Source: AP-15 sp963772295 (lineage in GTDB: Bacteria > Pseudomonadota > Alphaproteobacteria > ATCC43930 > CGMCC-115725). From it: DNA of 64,000 bases. This document shows, piece after piece, positions 18,841-28,084 of the stretch (the first letter of the stretch is position 1; the number at the start of each line of letters is the position of its first letter). Location: positions 944,884 through 1,008,883 of the forward strand of contig CAVYWO010000020.1 of the NCBI GenBank assembly GCA_963772295.1. The letters run 5' to 3'. The notes under the pieces are model-generated. The model did no database searches. It was not told where the DNA came from and was given only the letters and a program-made list of their open reading frames with translations. A program made the translations under genes and the position numbers.

Positions 18841-21800
18841 ATGACCGCTTTCCTCGATTATCTCGGCGACCATGTCGTGCTCTGCGACGGCGCCATCGGG
18901 ACCCAGGTGCAGGCCCGCAATCTCGATCTCGAGCGCGACTTTCTCGGCTGCGAAAATTGCACCGAGATCATCTGCGAGAGCCGCCCCGATCTCGTCCGCG
19001 AGATCCATCGCGCTTATCTCGACGTCGGCTGCGACGCGGTCCAGACCAACAGTTTTGGCGGTTCGCCGATCACCCTCGGCGAATTCGGGCTCGCCGACCG
19101 CGCCTTTGCGCTAAACCGCCGGGCCGCCGAGATCGCCCGCGAGGCGGTGGCCGAGGCGGGCGTCGACGGGCGCCCCCGTTTCGTCTTGGGCTCGGTCGGG
19201 CCGGGGACCCGCCTGCCGTCGCTCGGCCATGTTCCCTATCAAGAGCTTGAGGATGCGCTGACCGTGCAATGCGCCGGGCTCATCGCCGGCGAGGTCGACG
19301 CGATGCTGATCGAGACCTGCCAGGACCTGCTGCAGATCAAGGCCGCGGTCAACGGCGCCCGGCGGGCGCGCGAGACCGCGCGCAAGGACGTCCCGATCCT
19401 GGTCCAGGTTACGGTCGAAACCACCGGGACGTTGCTGGTCGGCGCCGACATTGCCGCGGCGGCAACGGTTGTCCATGCCCTCGAGGTGCCGGTCATCGGG
19501 CTGAATTGCGCGACCGGCCCGCGCGAGATGGCCGAGCATGTGAAATGGCTCGGCGAGAACTGGCCGGGCTTGATCTCGGTCCAGCCCAATGCCGGCTTGC
19601 CCGAACTGGTCGACGGCCGGGCCCGTTACCCGCTCGGCGCCGCCGAATTGGCGCAATGGCTCGAACGCTTTGTTGTCGAAGACGGGGTCGCGATGATCGG
19701 CGGGTGCTGCGGCACCGAGGTGGCGCACATCGCCGCCCTCGACGCGCTGCTGCGCCGGCTTGGCGGCGGGCGGCGGCGGCCGCAGCGGCGGGCCCGCCGT
19801 AGCGCCTGGTCGCCCGCCCTCGCCTCGCACTACGGCCAGGTGCCGCTGCGCCAGGAGAACGCCTGGCTGTCGATCGGCGAGCGCTGCAACGCCAACGGTT
19901 CGCGCAAATTCCGTGGGCTGCAGGAGGCGGGCGACTGGGACGGCTGCGTCGAAATGGCGCGCGAGCAGGTCCGGGAGGGCTCGCACACGCTCGACCTCTG
20001 CACCGCCTTTGTCGGCCGTGACGAGATCGCCGATATGACCGAAGCGGTGACCCGCATGCGCGGTGCGGTGAACGCCCCGCTCGTCATCAACTCGACCGAA
20101 TATCCGGTCCTCGAAGCGGCGATGAAGCTCTATGGCGGCAAGCCGATCATCAACTCGATCAATTTCGAGGACGGCGAAGACGCGGCCGACCGGCGGCTTC
20201 GCCTCGCCCGCCGCTTTGGCGCCGCGGTCATCGCGCTGACGATCGACGAGACCGGGATGGCCAAGGAGGTCGCGCACAAGGTCGCGGTCGCGCGGCGGCT
20301 CTACGATTTCGCCTGCGGCAAGCATGGCCTGCCGCCCTCGGATCTGCTTTTCGACCCGCTGACCTTCACGATCTGCACCGGCAACGAGGACGACCGCAAG
20401 CTCGGGGTCAACACCTTGGACGCCATCGCCGAGATCGCCCGGACGATGCCCGAATGCCAGATCATCCTCGGCCTCTCCAATATTTCGTTCGGCCTGAACC
20501 CGCCGGCCCGGCAGCTCCTCAACTCGGTGTTTCTCGACCATGCGCTGCGCCGCGGGTTGACGGGTGCCATCGTGCATTTCTCGCGCATCGAGCCGTTGCA
20601 CCGCATCCCGGCGACCGAGTTGGAGGTCGCCGAAGACCTGATCTTCGACCGCAGGCGCCCCGGCTACGACCCGTTGCACGCCCTGATCGCGCTCTTCGAA
20701 AACCGCGCCGCCGAAAAAAGCGAAAAGAAAAGCCGTCCCGAAGATCTCGCCGACCGGCTCGCGCTGCGCATCGTCGACGGCGACCGTCAGGGGCTCGAGG
20801 CCGATCTCGATCTGGCCTTAGAGCGCTGGAAGCCGCTCGACATCATCAACGAGATCCTGTTGGGCGGCATGAAAACGGTCGGCGAATTGTTCGGCGCCGG
20901 CAAGATGCAGCTGCCTTTCGTCTTGCAATCGGCCGAGACGATGAAGGCCGCGGTCGGGTTTCTCGAACCGCACATGGAGCGCGTGGAGGGCCAGGAAAAA
21001 GGCACGGTGGTGCTGGCGACGGTGCGCGGCGACGTCCACGACATCGGCAAGAACCTCGTCGACATCATCCTGACCAACAACGGCTACCGGGTCGTCAATC
21101 TCGGCATCAAGCAGCCGATCGACGCGATCCTCGACGCTGCCGCGCGGCACCGCGCGGACGCCGTCGGCATGTCGGGGTTGCTGGTGAAATCGACCGTGGT
21201 GATGCGCGAGAACCTCGAAGAGATGAGCCGGCGCGGCCTCAATCTGCCGGTCATGCTCGGCGGCGCCGCGTTGACCCGGCGCTATGTCGAGGAGGACTGC
21301 ACCACAGCCTACGCGGCCGGCCGCGTCGCCTACGCGCGCGACGCCTTCGACGGGCTGGGCCTCATGGAGCGGATCGTCGGCGGCGGGTTCGACACGCATC
21401 TCGCCGAAATCCGCCGCAGGAACCAAGCGCGGCCGGTCAGCCCGAAGCGCAAGCTCGGCCGCGCCGCCGACCCGAAGCCGTTGCGGCCCGTCGATTTCGA
21501 GGCGATCCGCCTGCGCCGGGCCGAGCTCAACCGCAACCTCGAGGTGCCAACGCCGCCGTTCTGGGGACCCCGCACGATCGACCGGATCTCGCCAAAGGCC
21601 GTCCTGCCTTACTTGAACGAGCGCATGCTCTACCAGTTCCACTGGGGCTACCGCAAGGACGGCAAGTCCCTGGCCGAGTATCGGGCCTGGGCCAAGCAGG
21701 AATTGCGCCCGGTATTGCAACGCATCCTCGACATCGCGATCGGCGGGGAGATCCTGGTGCCGCAGGCCGCCTACGGCTATTGGCCCTGTGCCGCGGAGGG

Positions 21801-22335
21801 CGACGACGTCGTGCTGTTCGACCGCGACGGCGCCCGGGAACGCGCTCGTTTCTCGTTTCCCCGCCAGAACAAGGACGGCGGGCTGTGCATCGCCGATTTC
21901 TTTCGCGGCGTCGACGACGCGACCCGCGACGTGATCGGGCTGCAGGTCGTGACCATGGGCCACCGCGCCTCGGCCGCGGCGCGCGAATGGTTCGCAGAGA
22001 ACCGCTACCAGGATTATCTTTACTTGCACGGGCTTTCGGTCGAGATGGCCGAGGCGCTCGCCGAATACGTCCACCGCCGGATTCGCGCCGAATTGGGCTT
22101 TGCCGACGAGGACGCCCGTGAGGCCGAGGCGCTGCTGGCGCAGGGCTATCGCGGCAGCCGCTATTCCTTCGGCTATCCGGCCTGCCCGAACCTCGCCGAC
22201 CAGAAGCAGCTCCTCGCACTGCTCGACGCCGAGGCGATCGGCGTCACCCTCTCCGAGGAAGACCAACTCGAGCCCGAGCAATCGACCTCGGCCATCGTCG
22301 TCCACCACCCGCAGGCGAAATACTTCTCGGTGTGA
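18841..22335 (+). CDS. metH: cobalamin-dependent methionine synthase
   Basis: 1164 residues, all four modules in one chain. Homocysteine-binding barrel (1-~310) with the zinc cysteines in GLNCATGP (C223) and GGCCGTE (C289, C290); pterin/methyl-THF domain (~330-600: GERCNANGSRKFRGL, EGSHTLDLC); cobalamin cap and Rossmann domain (~640-860) with the B12-ligand motif DVHDIGKN (His ~733); C-terminal SAM-dependent activation domain (~900-1160). A little shorter than the E. coli enzyme (1227). Transfers methyl from methyl-THF through B12 to homocysteine. Last gene of the operon; no clear terminator was seen. Confidence 0.95.
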   Translation: MTAFLDYLGDHVVLCDGAIGTQVQARNLDLERDFLGCENCTEIICESRPDLVREIHRAYLDVGCDAVQTNSFGGSPITLGEFGLADRAFALNRRAAEIAREAVAEAGVDGRPRFVLGSVGPGTRLPSLGHVPYQELEDALTVQCAGLIAGEVDAMLIETCQDLLQIKAAVNGARRARETARKDVPILVQVTVETTGTLLVGADIAAAATVVHALEVPVIGLNCATGPREMAEHVKWLGENWPGLISVQPNAGLPELVDGRARYPLGAAELAQWLERFVVEDGVAMIGGCCGTEVAHIAALDALLRRLGGGRRRPQRRARRSAWSPALASHYGQVPLRQENAWLSIGERCNANGSRKFRGLQEAGDWDGCVEMAREQVREGSHTLDLCTAFVGRDEIADMTEAVTRMRGAVNAPLVINSTEYPVLEAAMKLYGGKPIINSINFEDGEDAADRRLRLARRFGAAVIALTIDETGMAKEVAHKVAVARRLYDFACGKHGLPPSDLLFDPLTFTICTGNEDDRKLGVNTLDAIAEIARTMPECQIILGLSNISFGLNPPARQLLNSVFLDHALRRGLTGAIVHFSRIEPLHRIPATELEVAEDLIFDRRRPGYDPLHALIALFENRAAEKSEKKSRPEDLADRLALRIVDGDRQGLEADLDLALERWKPLDIINEILLGGMKTVGELFGAGKMQLPFVLQSAETMKAAVGFLEPHMERVEGQEKGTVVLATVRGDVHDIGKNLVDIILTNNGYRVVNLGIKQPIDAILDAAARHRADAVGMSGLLVKSTVVMRENLEEMSRRGLNLPVMLGGAALTRRYVEEDCTTAYAAGRVAYARDAFDGLGLMERIVGGGFDTHLAEIRRRNQARPVSPKRKLGRAADPKPLRPVDFEAIRLRRAELNRNLEVPTPPFWGPRTIDRISPKAVLPYLNERMLYQFHWGYRKDGKSLAEYRAWAKQELRPVLQRILDIAIGGEILVPQAAYGYWPCAAEGDDVVLFDRDGARERARFSFPRQNKDGGLCIADFFRGVDDATRDVIGLQVVTMGHRASAAAREWFAENRYQDYLYLHGLSVEMAEALAEYVHRRIRAELGFADEDAREAEALLAQGYRGSRYSFGYPACPNLADQKQLLALLDAEAIGVTLSEEDQLEPEQSTSAIVVHHPQAKYFSV

Positions 22336-22499
22336 GCGACCCAAAGTCGAAGGTGGTGCCCGCGACGCGGCTCACCCGCTCCCCCCGGACTGCGATCCGG
22401 GTGTGTGCAGCCGCTCATTGACCGAGGTCAATGCGCGCGGCGGATGCCCGCCGCAGTGTCGCAGCATCCGGTGGCGCCTAGGGCGTGTCGTCAATTAGC

Positions 22500-22650
22500 A
22501 GCGCTGGCTCACATATATCCACGCTTTGGCCGGGCTCGGCCCGTGGGCCTTCAGCCCACGGACTTGATCCGTGGGCATCCACGAGAAACGGCACAGGCCT
22601 TCGGGGGCTCCCGTGGATGCCCGGCCCAAGGCCGGGCAAGACGGTAATCG
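22500..22650. repeat. palindromic intergenic repeat
   Basis: Between metH and the zinc-ribbon gene. Contains nested inverted repeats, for example GCCCGTGGGC against GCCCACGG and GTGGGCATCCACG against CGTGGATGCCC, ending in a G/C-rich GCCGGGC stretch. Nothing else was recognised in the 382-base gap 22336-22717. Confidence 0.6.
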
Positions 22651-22717
22651 GATGTAATCGGAACGGGGCGTCCGCTCAATTGACGACAGGCCCCAGTCGC
22701 AATGTCGAGGAGCCGAG

Positions 22718-23233
22718 ATGAAGAGCATCGAACAGCGGCCGCAGCGGCCTACTCACACCCGCCGGATCGCGGGGCATGCGCAACGGGATCACATCCTCGA
22801 TCCCTATCAGCGTCAGCAAAAGCTGGAGGACGGGACGGTCTGCCCGCAATGCGGCGCCGCCGTTCATGAAGGCCGTTGGCAGTGGCTGGCGCGGCCGCAG
22901 GCCGCGGCCGAAGAGCTGTGCGCGGCGTGCCGCCGCATCAACGACAAGTTCCCCGCGGGCACGCTTACGCTGCGCGGCCCCTTCGCGCAGGAGCACAAGG
23001 ACGAGATCATCCATCTGGCGCGCCACCAGGAGGAAGCGGAGAAGAACGAGCATCCGCTCAATCGGATCATCAACATCGAGGAAGATGCCGACAGCATCAC
23101 GATCAACACGACCGATATCCATTTGCCGCGGCGCATCGGCGAAACGATCAAGCGTACCTGGCGCGGCGCGCTGACCTTCGCCTACGAGGAGGACGGCTAT
23201 TTCGTTCGCATCGATTGGAGCCCGGAGACCTGA
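22718..23233 (+). CDS. BCAM0308-like zinc-ribbon protein
   Basis: 171 residues, soluble, no signal peptide. Two Cys pairs, CPQCG and CAACR, about 45 residues apart, probably make a zinc ribbon. They are followed by a conserved-looking second half (HPLNRIINIEEDADSITI, then TTDIHLPRRIGETIKRTWRG). This resembles proteins annotated as the BCAM0308 family, whose function is not established. It stands alone between metH and arsC. Confidence 0.7.
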   Translation: MKSIEQRPQRPTHTRRIAGHAQRDHILDPYQRQQKLEDGTVCPQCGAAVHEGRWQWLARPQAAAEELCAACRRINDKFPAGTLTLRGPFAQEHKDEIIHLARHQEEAEKNEHPLNRIINIEEDADSITINTTDIHLPRRIGETIKRTWRGALTFAYEEDGYFVRIDWSPET

Positions 23234-23261
23234 CCGGCCGCCGCCCGCCGGCGGCCGGCGC

Positions 23262-23603
23262 TCAGAGCACTTCCAGCACCGCCTCCGGCGGGCGGCCGAG
23301 CGCCGCCTTGCCGCCGGAAACGACGATCGGCCGCTCGATGACGATCGGGTTTCTCACCATCTCTGCGATCAACGCGTCTTCCGACAGCGAACGAGGGTCG
23401 ATACCGACCGCCGCCGCCTCCTTCCGGCGCAACAATTTAGCGGCCGGCATCTTCAGCTGTCGCAGGATCGTTTTCAGCTCGGCCGCGGACGGCGGCGTCT
23501 TCAGATATTCGACGATGTGCGGTTCGATCCCGCTGTCGCGCAACAGGGCCAAGGTCTTGCGCGAGGTGTTGCAGCGCGGGTTGTGATAGATCGTCACCGG
23601 CAT
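23262..23603 (-). CDS. arsC: ArsC-family arsenate reductase (glutaredoxin type)
   Basis: 113 residues, the normal length. Catalytic cysteine in HNPRCNTSRKTL, followed by PSAAELKTILRQL and IVIERPIVVSGGKAALGRPPE, where the Arg residues of the arsenate pocket lie. ATG 23603 follows an AAGGAG ribosome-binding site. The family reduces arsenate with glutathione/glutaredoxin; no arsB, acr3 or arsR gene is adjacent, so a general housekeeping member is possible. Confidence 0.88.
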   Translation of the reverse strand: MPVTIYHNPRCNTSRKTLALLRDSGIEPHIVEYLKTPPSAAELKTILRQLKMPAAKLLRRKEAAAVGIDPRSLSEDALIAEMVRNPIVIERPIVVSGGKAALGRPPEAVLEVL

Positions 23604-23715
23604 TTTATCTCCTTCCCCGGCCAGCGGCCGCGCCGCATGATAGCGCGCCGAGCGGCCCGATCGGGCGGTTGAATTCGACACTCGTCCGCGGCGCCGCGCG
23701 GCACAGGAGGATGCG

Positions 23716-23931
23716 ATGCCGGAACACGTCTATCGAATCATCGAGGTTGCAGGTTCGTCGGAAAACAGCATCGACGAAGCGATCCGCAAGGCCGTCGCGC
23801 GGGCCGCCCGCACCTTGCGGCAGGTCGGCTGGTTCGAGGTGCTCCAGACCCGCGGCGACGTCGTCGACGGCAAGGTGGCGCATTTCCAGGTGGTGCTCAA
23901 GGTCGGGTTCACGCTTGAAGATCAGGCCTGA
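23716..23931 (+). CDS. dodecin flavin-binding protein
   Basis: 71 residues, standard dodecin size: HVYRIIEVAGSSENSIDEAI, the alpha helix KAVARAARTLRQVGWFEV, then GKVAHFQVVLKVGFTLED. Tryptophan in GWFEV is the flavin-stacking residue of the family. Dodecins assemble as 12-mers that store or sequester FMN/riboflavin. A GGAGGA ribosome-binding site precedes the ATG. Confidence 0.92.
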   Translation: MPEHVYRIIEVAGSSENSIDEAIRKAVARAARTLRQVGWFEVLQTRGDVVDGKVAHFQVVLKVGFTLEDQA

Positions 23932-23952
23932 CGCGCCGGACGGGGCGGATGC

Positions 23953-25332
23953 TCAGCGCCGGGTGCCGCGCTTGAACGCGATCAACCCGGCCAGCAGCGC
24001 CACGCCGCCGGCGAGACGAAAGGTGGCGTGGTAGGCGGTTAGGAAGCTTCCCGCCGCACTTTCTCCGCTGGCCAGCCGCGATTGCTCGACGGCGTGAAAG
24101 AAGAGCGTCAACAGAGTCGCACCGGCGACGATCCCCAGGGTCCGGGTCAGCATCGCCAGGCTGCCGGCGACCCCGCGCTGCTCGCGCGGGACCGTGCCGA
24201 TCACCACCTCCAGATAGGCGACCTGGAACAGGCCGACACCGAACCCTTGCAGCCCGAGGGTGGCAAGCACGAACGGTGTCTGCCAGGACGAGCCGGGGCT
24301 CCAGCCGCCAATCAGCGCCAAGCCCAAGGCACCGAGGCCGGCGCCGAGGAGGGCTACGCGGTTCGCCGCCACCCTCCCGATGAACCGTCCGGCCACCGGT
24401 GACGCGCCGATCATGCCGGCAAAGGATGCCGCCAAGAGCGCGCCTGCCGCCGGCAGCGACAGGCCGGCGACGCGCACGAGATAATAGGGCGCAAGCAGCA
24501 ATATCGAAAAGCTGGTCAGGTTTACCAGCACGCTCGCCAGGTTGATGGCGGCGAAACCCGCGATCCGAAACAGAGCGAGATCGATGATCGGGCGCGCCGC
24601 GCGCCGCTCCCGGCGCATAAAACCATAAAGGCTGGCAACCGCGACGGCGCCAACTAGGCCGACAAAATAGTCAGCGCGGCCGAGGCGTTCGAACGCGTTG
24701 AGGAGGAGCAGCAAGGCGCCGGTCCCGAGCGCCAGCAGCATTGCCCCGGCGATGTCGAGCGGCTGGCGCGTCGCGGGTTGCCGCGCCCCCGGCAAGCCGG
24801 CGAGGGAAACCAGCGCCACTGCCGCGAGCGGAGCGCGAAACCAGAATACGGCGGGCCAGCCGAAGTGGCGCACGAGCACGCCGCCGACGAGCGGACCGGC
24901 GGCCGAGGCAAGGGCGAACATCATCGTAAATGCGGCCACCGCGCGGCTGCGCCGGTGCTCGGGGTAGAGGCTCGTCACCAAAGCCGGCGCCACACTGATC
25001 ACCAGCCCGGCGCCGATCCCTTGCAGAACCCGGAAGAAGAGGAGCCAGCCATAAGCCGGGGCGAGGGCACACAACACGAACGCAACCGTGCTCCACAAGA
25101 GCCCGGCGCGAAATACGCGACCGTGCCCGAAGATGTCGCCGATGCGGCCAAAGGCAAGGAGCAGGCTGGCGTAAGTCAACACATAGGCGACGACGACCCA
25201 TTGGATCATCACGATCGGCAGGCGAAAGCCCGCGGTGATGGCGGGAAAGGCGATGTTGACGGCGGTATCGAGCGGCACCCCGGCGGCGCCCAGCCCGACC
25301 AGGGTCAGCTGCCGCCATTCTCGAGCCGTCAT
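23953..25332 (-). CDS. MFS drug/proton antiporter, DHA2-like
   Basis: 459 residues with about 12-14 hydrophobic segments. MFS signatures: TYASLLLAFGRIGDIFGHGR (motif A region, loop 2-3), FFRVLQGIGAGLVISVAP (motif C-like) and ASAAGPLVGGVLV. ATG 25332 chosen because the upstream in-frame 64 codons are low-complexity and overlap a terminator-like hairpin. Likely a proton-driven efflux pump; substrate unknown. No regulator gene is adjacent. Confidence 0.85.
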   Translation of the reverse strand: MTAREWRQLTLVGLGAAGVPLDTAVNIAFPAITAGFRLPIVMIQWVVVAYVLTYASLLLAFGRIGDIFGHGRVFRAGLLWSTVAFVLCALAPAYGWLLFFRVLQGIGAGLVISVAPALVTSLYPEHRRSRAVAAFTMMFALASAAGPLVGGVLVRHFGWPAVFWFRAPLAAVALVSLAGLPGARQPATRQPLDIAGAMLLALGTGALLLLLNAFERLGRADYFVGLVGAVAVASLYGFMRRERRAARPIIDLALFRIAGFAAINLASVLVNLTSFSILLLAPYYLVRVAGLSLPAAGALLAASFAGMIGASPVAGRFIGRVAANRVALLGAGLGALGLALIGGWSPGSSWQTPFVLATLGLQGFGVGLFQVAYLEVVIGTVPREQRGVAGSLAMLTRTLGIVAGATLLTLFFHAVEQSRLASGESAAGSFLTAYHATFRLAGGVALLAGLIAFKRGTRR

Positions 25333-25450
25333 TGCGCCGCCGGCGACGCCTCGCGGCCCGCGAGAAACAGCGCTCGCGCCCGGCGCGGCGTCAACGCCGC
25401 ATCGGGCCGGGAGACAAACGCACCGCGGTGCCGGTTGCGCGGCGGGCGCA

Positions 25451-25480
25451 GAAAAGCCCCGGCCGGGGAAGACCGGGGCT
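25451..25480 (-). terminator. terminator-like hairpin in the leader of the MFS gene
   Basis: Arms AGCCCCGG (25455-25462) and CCGGGGCT (25473-25480) with a 10-base loop. Read on the minus strand the stem is followed by TTTT. It lies ~120 bases upstream of the MFS start, and a short ORF with a ribosome-binding site (ATG at 25538, AAGG upstream) overlaps it, so it could act as an attenuator or end a small RNA. Confidence 0.5.
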
Positions 25481-25629
25481 TCTGGTTCTCTGCCGACTTG
25501 CCCGGCCGGCAGAGGGAGACGCATCGTTGGGGGGACATAACGATGCCTTCAAGATAATGCGATTCTTTGACTTCGGTTGCAATTCATATTTGCAGAATTA
25601 ACCACGAATTGTTCTTATCCAGCAAGCCG

Positions 25630-26005
25630 GCCGCGGACCGCGGCCGCCGGCCCGCAAGGGCCGGCCGTCCGGGGAGGGGTCCAGGGCCTGCCCCGGCGGA
25701 GGCGGGGGGCAAGCGACTTCGACCCTCGAATCTCGCTTGCGCGGCTGTAAGGAAATTGGGGGCGATGCCGAATGTAGGGCTGCATCGATGCCGCGCGTGC
25801 TTCGAGACGCGCCCGGAGCCTGTCCTCGGGCCGCGCAAAGCGCGGACCCGGGGGGGCGCCCTCAGCATGAGGTAAGCCTTTGATGACATTAAAGGAGTTC
25901 CTCATCCTGAGCCGGCCGCGCAGCGGCCGTGTCGAAGGACGAACGGCCCTCATCCAATTGGATTACAGCCTCTCGCGCGGGAACGACGATATAGGCGTCT
26001 GAAAT
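25630..26005. repeat. GC-rich intergenic repeat region
   Basis: The ~700-base gap 25333-26031 holds, besides the hairpin above, a run of palindromic repeats: GCGGACCGCGGCCGCC near 25634, CGCGCAAAGCGCG near 25837 followed by GACCCGGGGG, and a CTCAGCATGAGG / CTCATCCTGAGC pair of the kind common in alphaproteobacterial intergenic DNA. The GCGCGGACCCGGGGG module recurs near 45935. No gene was recognised. Confidence 0.55.
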
Positions 26006-26031
26006 AAATCGATTCATTTTGGGTCAGGGTC

Positions 26032-26967
26032 TCAGGCGAAGGCGCGCTTGAACGCGGCCCAGACTTGGCGTTGCGCGTTCATCGCGTCGTCGACGATGGG
26101 CACCATCCCGAAAAAGGCATGGATCATGCCGGAGTATTCGCGGTACTCGACCGGCACGCCGGCGCGGCCCAAGGCAACGGCGTAGCTTTCGCCGTCGTCG
26201 TGCAGAACATCGCACTCGGCGGTGACGACGACCGCCGGCGCGACGCCCGAAAGTTGTGGAGCCCGCAGCGGCGAGGCGCGCCAGTCCAAGGCATCGGCCG
26301 AGGATCGCAGATAATGGCCGCGGAACCAGACCATCGCATCGCGCGTCAGAACGCCGTAGCCGCGCGCGTATTTCTCATAGCTGGCGCCCGAGAGGGTGTA
26401 GTCGGAAACCGGATAGATGAGCGACTGCAGCCGCAGCGGCAGCCCGGCATCGCGGGCCATCAGGGCGACAACGGCGGCAAGATTGGCGCCGGCGCTGTCG
26501 CCGTGCACCCCGACCCGGCCGGGATCGGCGCCGAGGCCGGCGGCATTGGCGCGAACCCATTCGAGCGCGGCGAACGAATCCTCGACCGCGGCCGGGAATT
26601 TGTGCTCCGGTGCCATCCGGTAGTCGACCGAAGCGACCAGCGCAGCGGCGCCGCCGCAGAGGTTACGGGCGACGAGATCGTGCGTGTCGAGACTGCCGAT
26701 GACATGGCCGCCGCCGTGGTAATAGAGAATCACCGGCACCGGCCGGGGCCCGTCGGGCCAATAAAGGCGCAGCCGAATTTCGCTTGCCGGACCGGGGATC
26801 AGCCGCTCCTCGACCTTGGCAACCGGCAAGGGCTCGGCAACGCGCGCCTGCGCCGTCACCTCCAGCTGGGCCCGCGCCTCGGCCGGGGTCAGATCCTCTA
26901 TCGGCCGCAACTCGGCCCTCGCCATCGCCTCGAGCACCTGAACGATCTGTGGGTGGAGTGTAGGCAT
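26032..26967 (-). CDS. alpha/beta hydrolase (hormone-sensitive-lipase type esterase)
   Basis: 311 residues, typical size. Oxyanion-hole motif HGGG (ILYYHGGGHVIGS), nucleophile serine in GDSAGAN, catalytic aspartate in TAECDVLHDDGE and histidine in GMIHAFFGM make a complete triad. ATG 26967 has AAGGAAAA upstream. Cytoplasmic esterase acting on short acyl or aromatic esters. It follows the truncated hydrolase 26981-27148 and the solute-binding protein gene on the same strand, suggesting one catabolic operon. Confidence 0.9.
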   Translation of the reverse strand: MPTLHPQIVQVLEAMARAELRPIEDLTPAEARAQLEVTAQARVAEPLPVAKVEERLIPGPASEIRLRLYWPDGPRPVPVILYYHGGGHVIGSLDTHDLVARNLCGGAAALVASVDYRMAPEHKFPAAVEDSFAALEWVRANAAGLGADPGRVGVHGDSAGANLAAVVALMARDAGLPLRLQSLIYPVSDYTLSGASYEKYARGYGVLTRDAMVWFRGHYLRSSADALDWRASPLRAPQLSGVAPAVVVTAECDVLHDDGESYAVALGRAGVPVEYREYSGMIHAFFGMVPIVDDAMNAQRQVWAAFKRAFA

Positions 26968-26980
26968 CGTTTTCCTTCCG

Positions 26981-27148
26981 CTATGCCGCGGCGGCGACGG
27001 CAACCGCCAAGCGCGGCGTCGAGTTCAGCTCGCACAGCCGCGGCATGACCTCGGCGAGATCGAGATAGAGATAGGCGAGGTCGTCGACCAGGCCCATGCC
27101 GTCGATCGGCGGTGAGCTGCCCCAGCCGGGATACCGCGGCGCGATCAT
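26981..27148 (-). pseudogene. N-terminal-type fragment of an MhpC-like alpha/beta hydrolase
   Basis: A 55-codon frame whose ATG overlaps the stop of the upstream solute-binding gene (ATGA). It reads MIAPRYPGWGSSPPIDGM followed by LVDDLAYLYLDLAEVM, matching the segment before the nucleophile elbow of MhpC-type hydrolases (HPGFGRS...VDDLAYFYLDFL). Both the usual start of the domain and everything after it, including the nucleophile, are missing, so it is a deletion relic that now ends in TAG at 26981. Confidence 0.6.
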
Positions 27149-28008
27149 TCGGGCAGGGCGGCAATCAGATAGAGCGTTTCGAGGATCCCGCTCGGCTTGG
27201 CCTTGCCGCCGAAGGTCTTGGCGAAGATCGCGACGATTTCGCCGTCGCGGTAGATATGGCTGAGCGCCCGGTCGACGGCGAGACGGAAATCCTCGTCGCC
27301 GCGCGGCAGCGCCAACGCGTAAGGCTCGACCGTCAGGTAATTTTCGGCCAGCATCAGCTTCTCCGGCGCCTTGCTCTGCTGCACCAGGAAGATCAGGATC
27401 GAGCGGTCGGCGAAATAGGCAGAAATCTTGCCGTCGTCGAGCATGGCAAGACCTTCTTCATGGGTCTTCGCCGGGATTACCTCGGCGTTGATGTCGGCAG
27501 CCTTCAAGGTATTGTGTAATGCTTCCTCGGTCGTGGTGCCGGCCAGCACCCCGATCTTCCGCCCGCCCAGGGCCTTCAGGCTGTGTGGGCCGTCGCTGCG
27601 GATCAGGAGCCCGGCGCCGTCGACAAAGGTTGGGATCGAAAAATCGACCTGCTGGCGGCGCGACAGGGTCTCGGTCGTCGGCTCGCACAGGAGGTCCGCC
27701 TTGCCGCTGGCGATCGCGGCGAAACGGTCGACGGCGCTGACCGGCATAAAGGCCATCGTGATTTCCGTCAGGTTGAGTTGATCGCCGACTCGCTTGGCGA
27801 CGGCCCGGCAGAGATCGACCATGTAACCGGTCGGCGCGCGGTTCTTGTCCTTGTAGGAGAACGGCGGCGCGTCCGCGCGAAAGGCGATGCGGATCGTCTT
27901 GTCGTGGCCGATCCGGTCGAGCGTTCCGGCAACAGCGCCGCCCGCCGTGACCGCCCAGATGAGCGCCAGCGCCGCCGCCCAGACCCGTTTCCATCCTGCT
28001 CCGTGCAT
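27145..28008 (-). CDS. amino-acid-type ABC transporter substrate-binding protein
   Basis: 287 residues. A signal peptide (ALALIWAVTAGGAVA) precedes a family-3 solute-binding fold: IRIAFRADAPPFSYKDKN, GYMVDLCRAVAKRVG, DLLCEPTTETLSRRQQVDFS, KIGVLAGTTTEEAL. ATG 28008 with AAGAGGAG upstream. Binds amino acids or small carboxylates in the periplasm; no permease or ATPase gene is nearby, so it may serve a transporter encoded elsewhere or a sensor. Adjacent to the HpaB-like monooxygenase gene on the same strand. Confidence 0.85.
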   Translation of the reverse strand: MHGAGWKRVWAAALALIWAVTAGGAVAGTLDRIGHDKTIRIAFRADAPPFSYKDKNRAPTGYMVDLCRAVAKRVGDQLNLTEITMAFMPVSAVDRFAAIASGKADLLCEPTTETLSRRQQVDFSIPTFVDGAGLLIRSDGPHSLKALGGRKIGVLAGTTTEEALHNTLKAADINAEVIPAKTHEEGLAMLDDGKISAYFADRSILIFLVQQSKAPEKLMLAENYLTVEPYALALPRGDEDFRLAVDRALSHIYRDGEIVAIFAKTFGGKAKPSGILETLYLIAALPE

Positions 28009-28084
28009 GACCCGGCTCCTCTTGTTGATGGTCGCCCTTGATTGACGCGGCTCAGCCGCCGCACTCGGGGCGAAAATCGCGGTC

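Noticed and set aside
19111..20679. 522-codon minus-strand frame opposite metH
   Set aside because: Antisense to a complete methionine synthase and without any motif.
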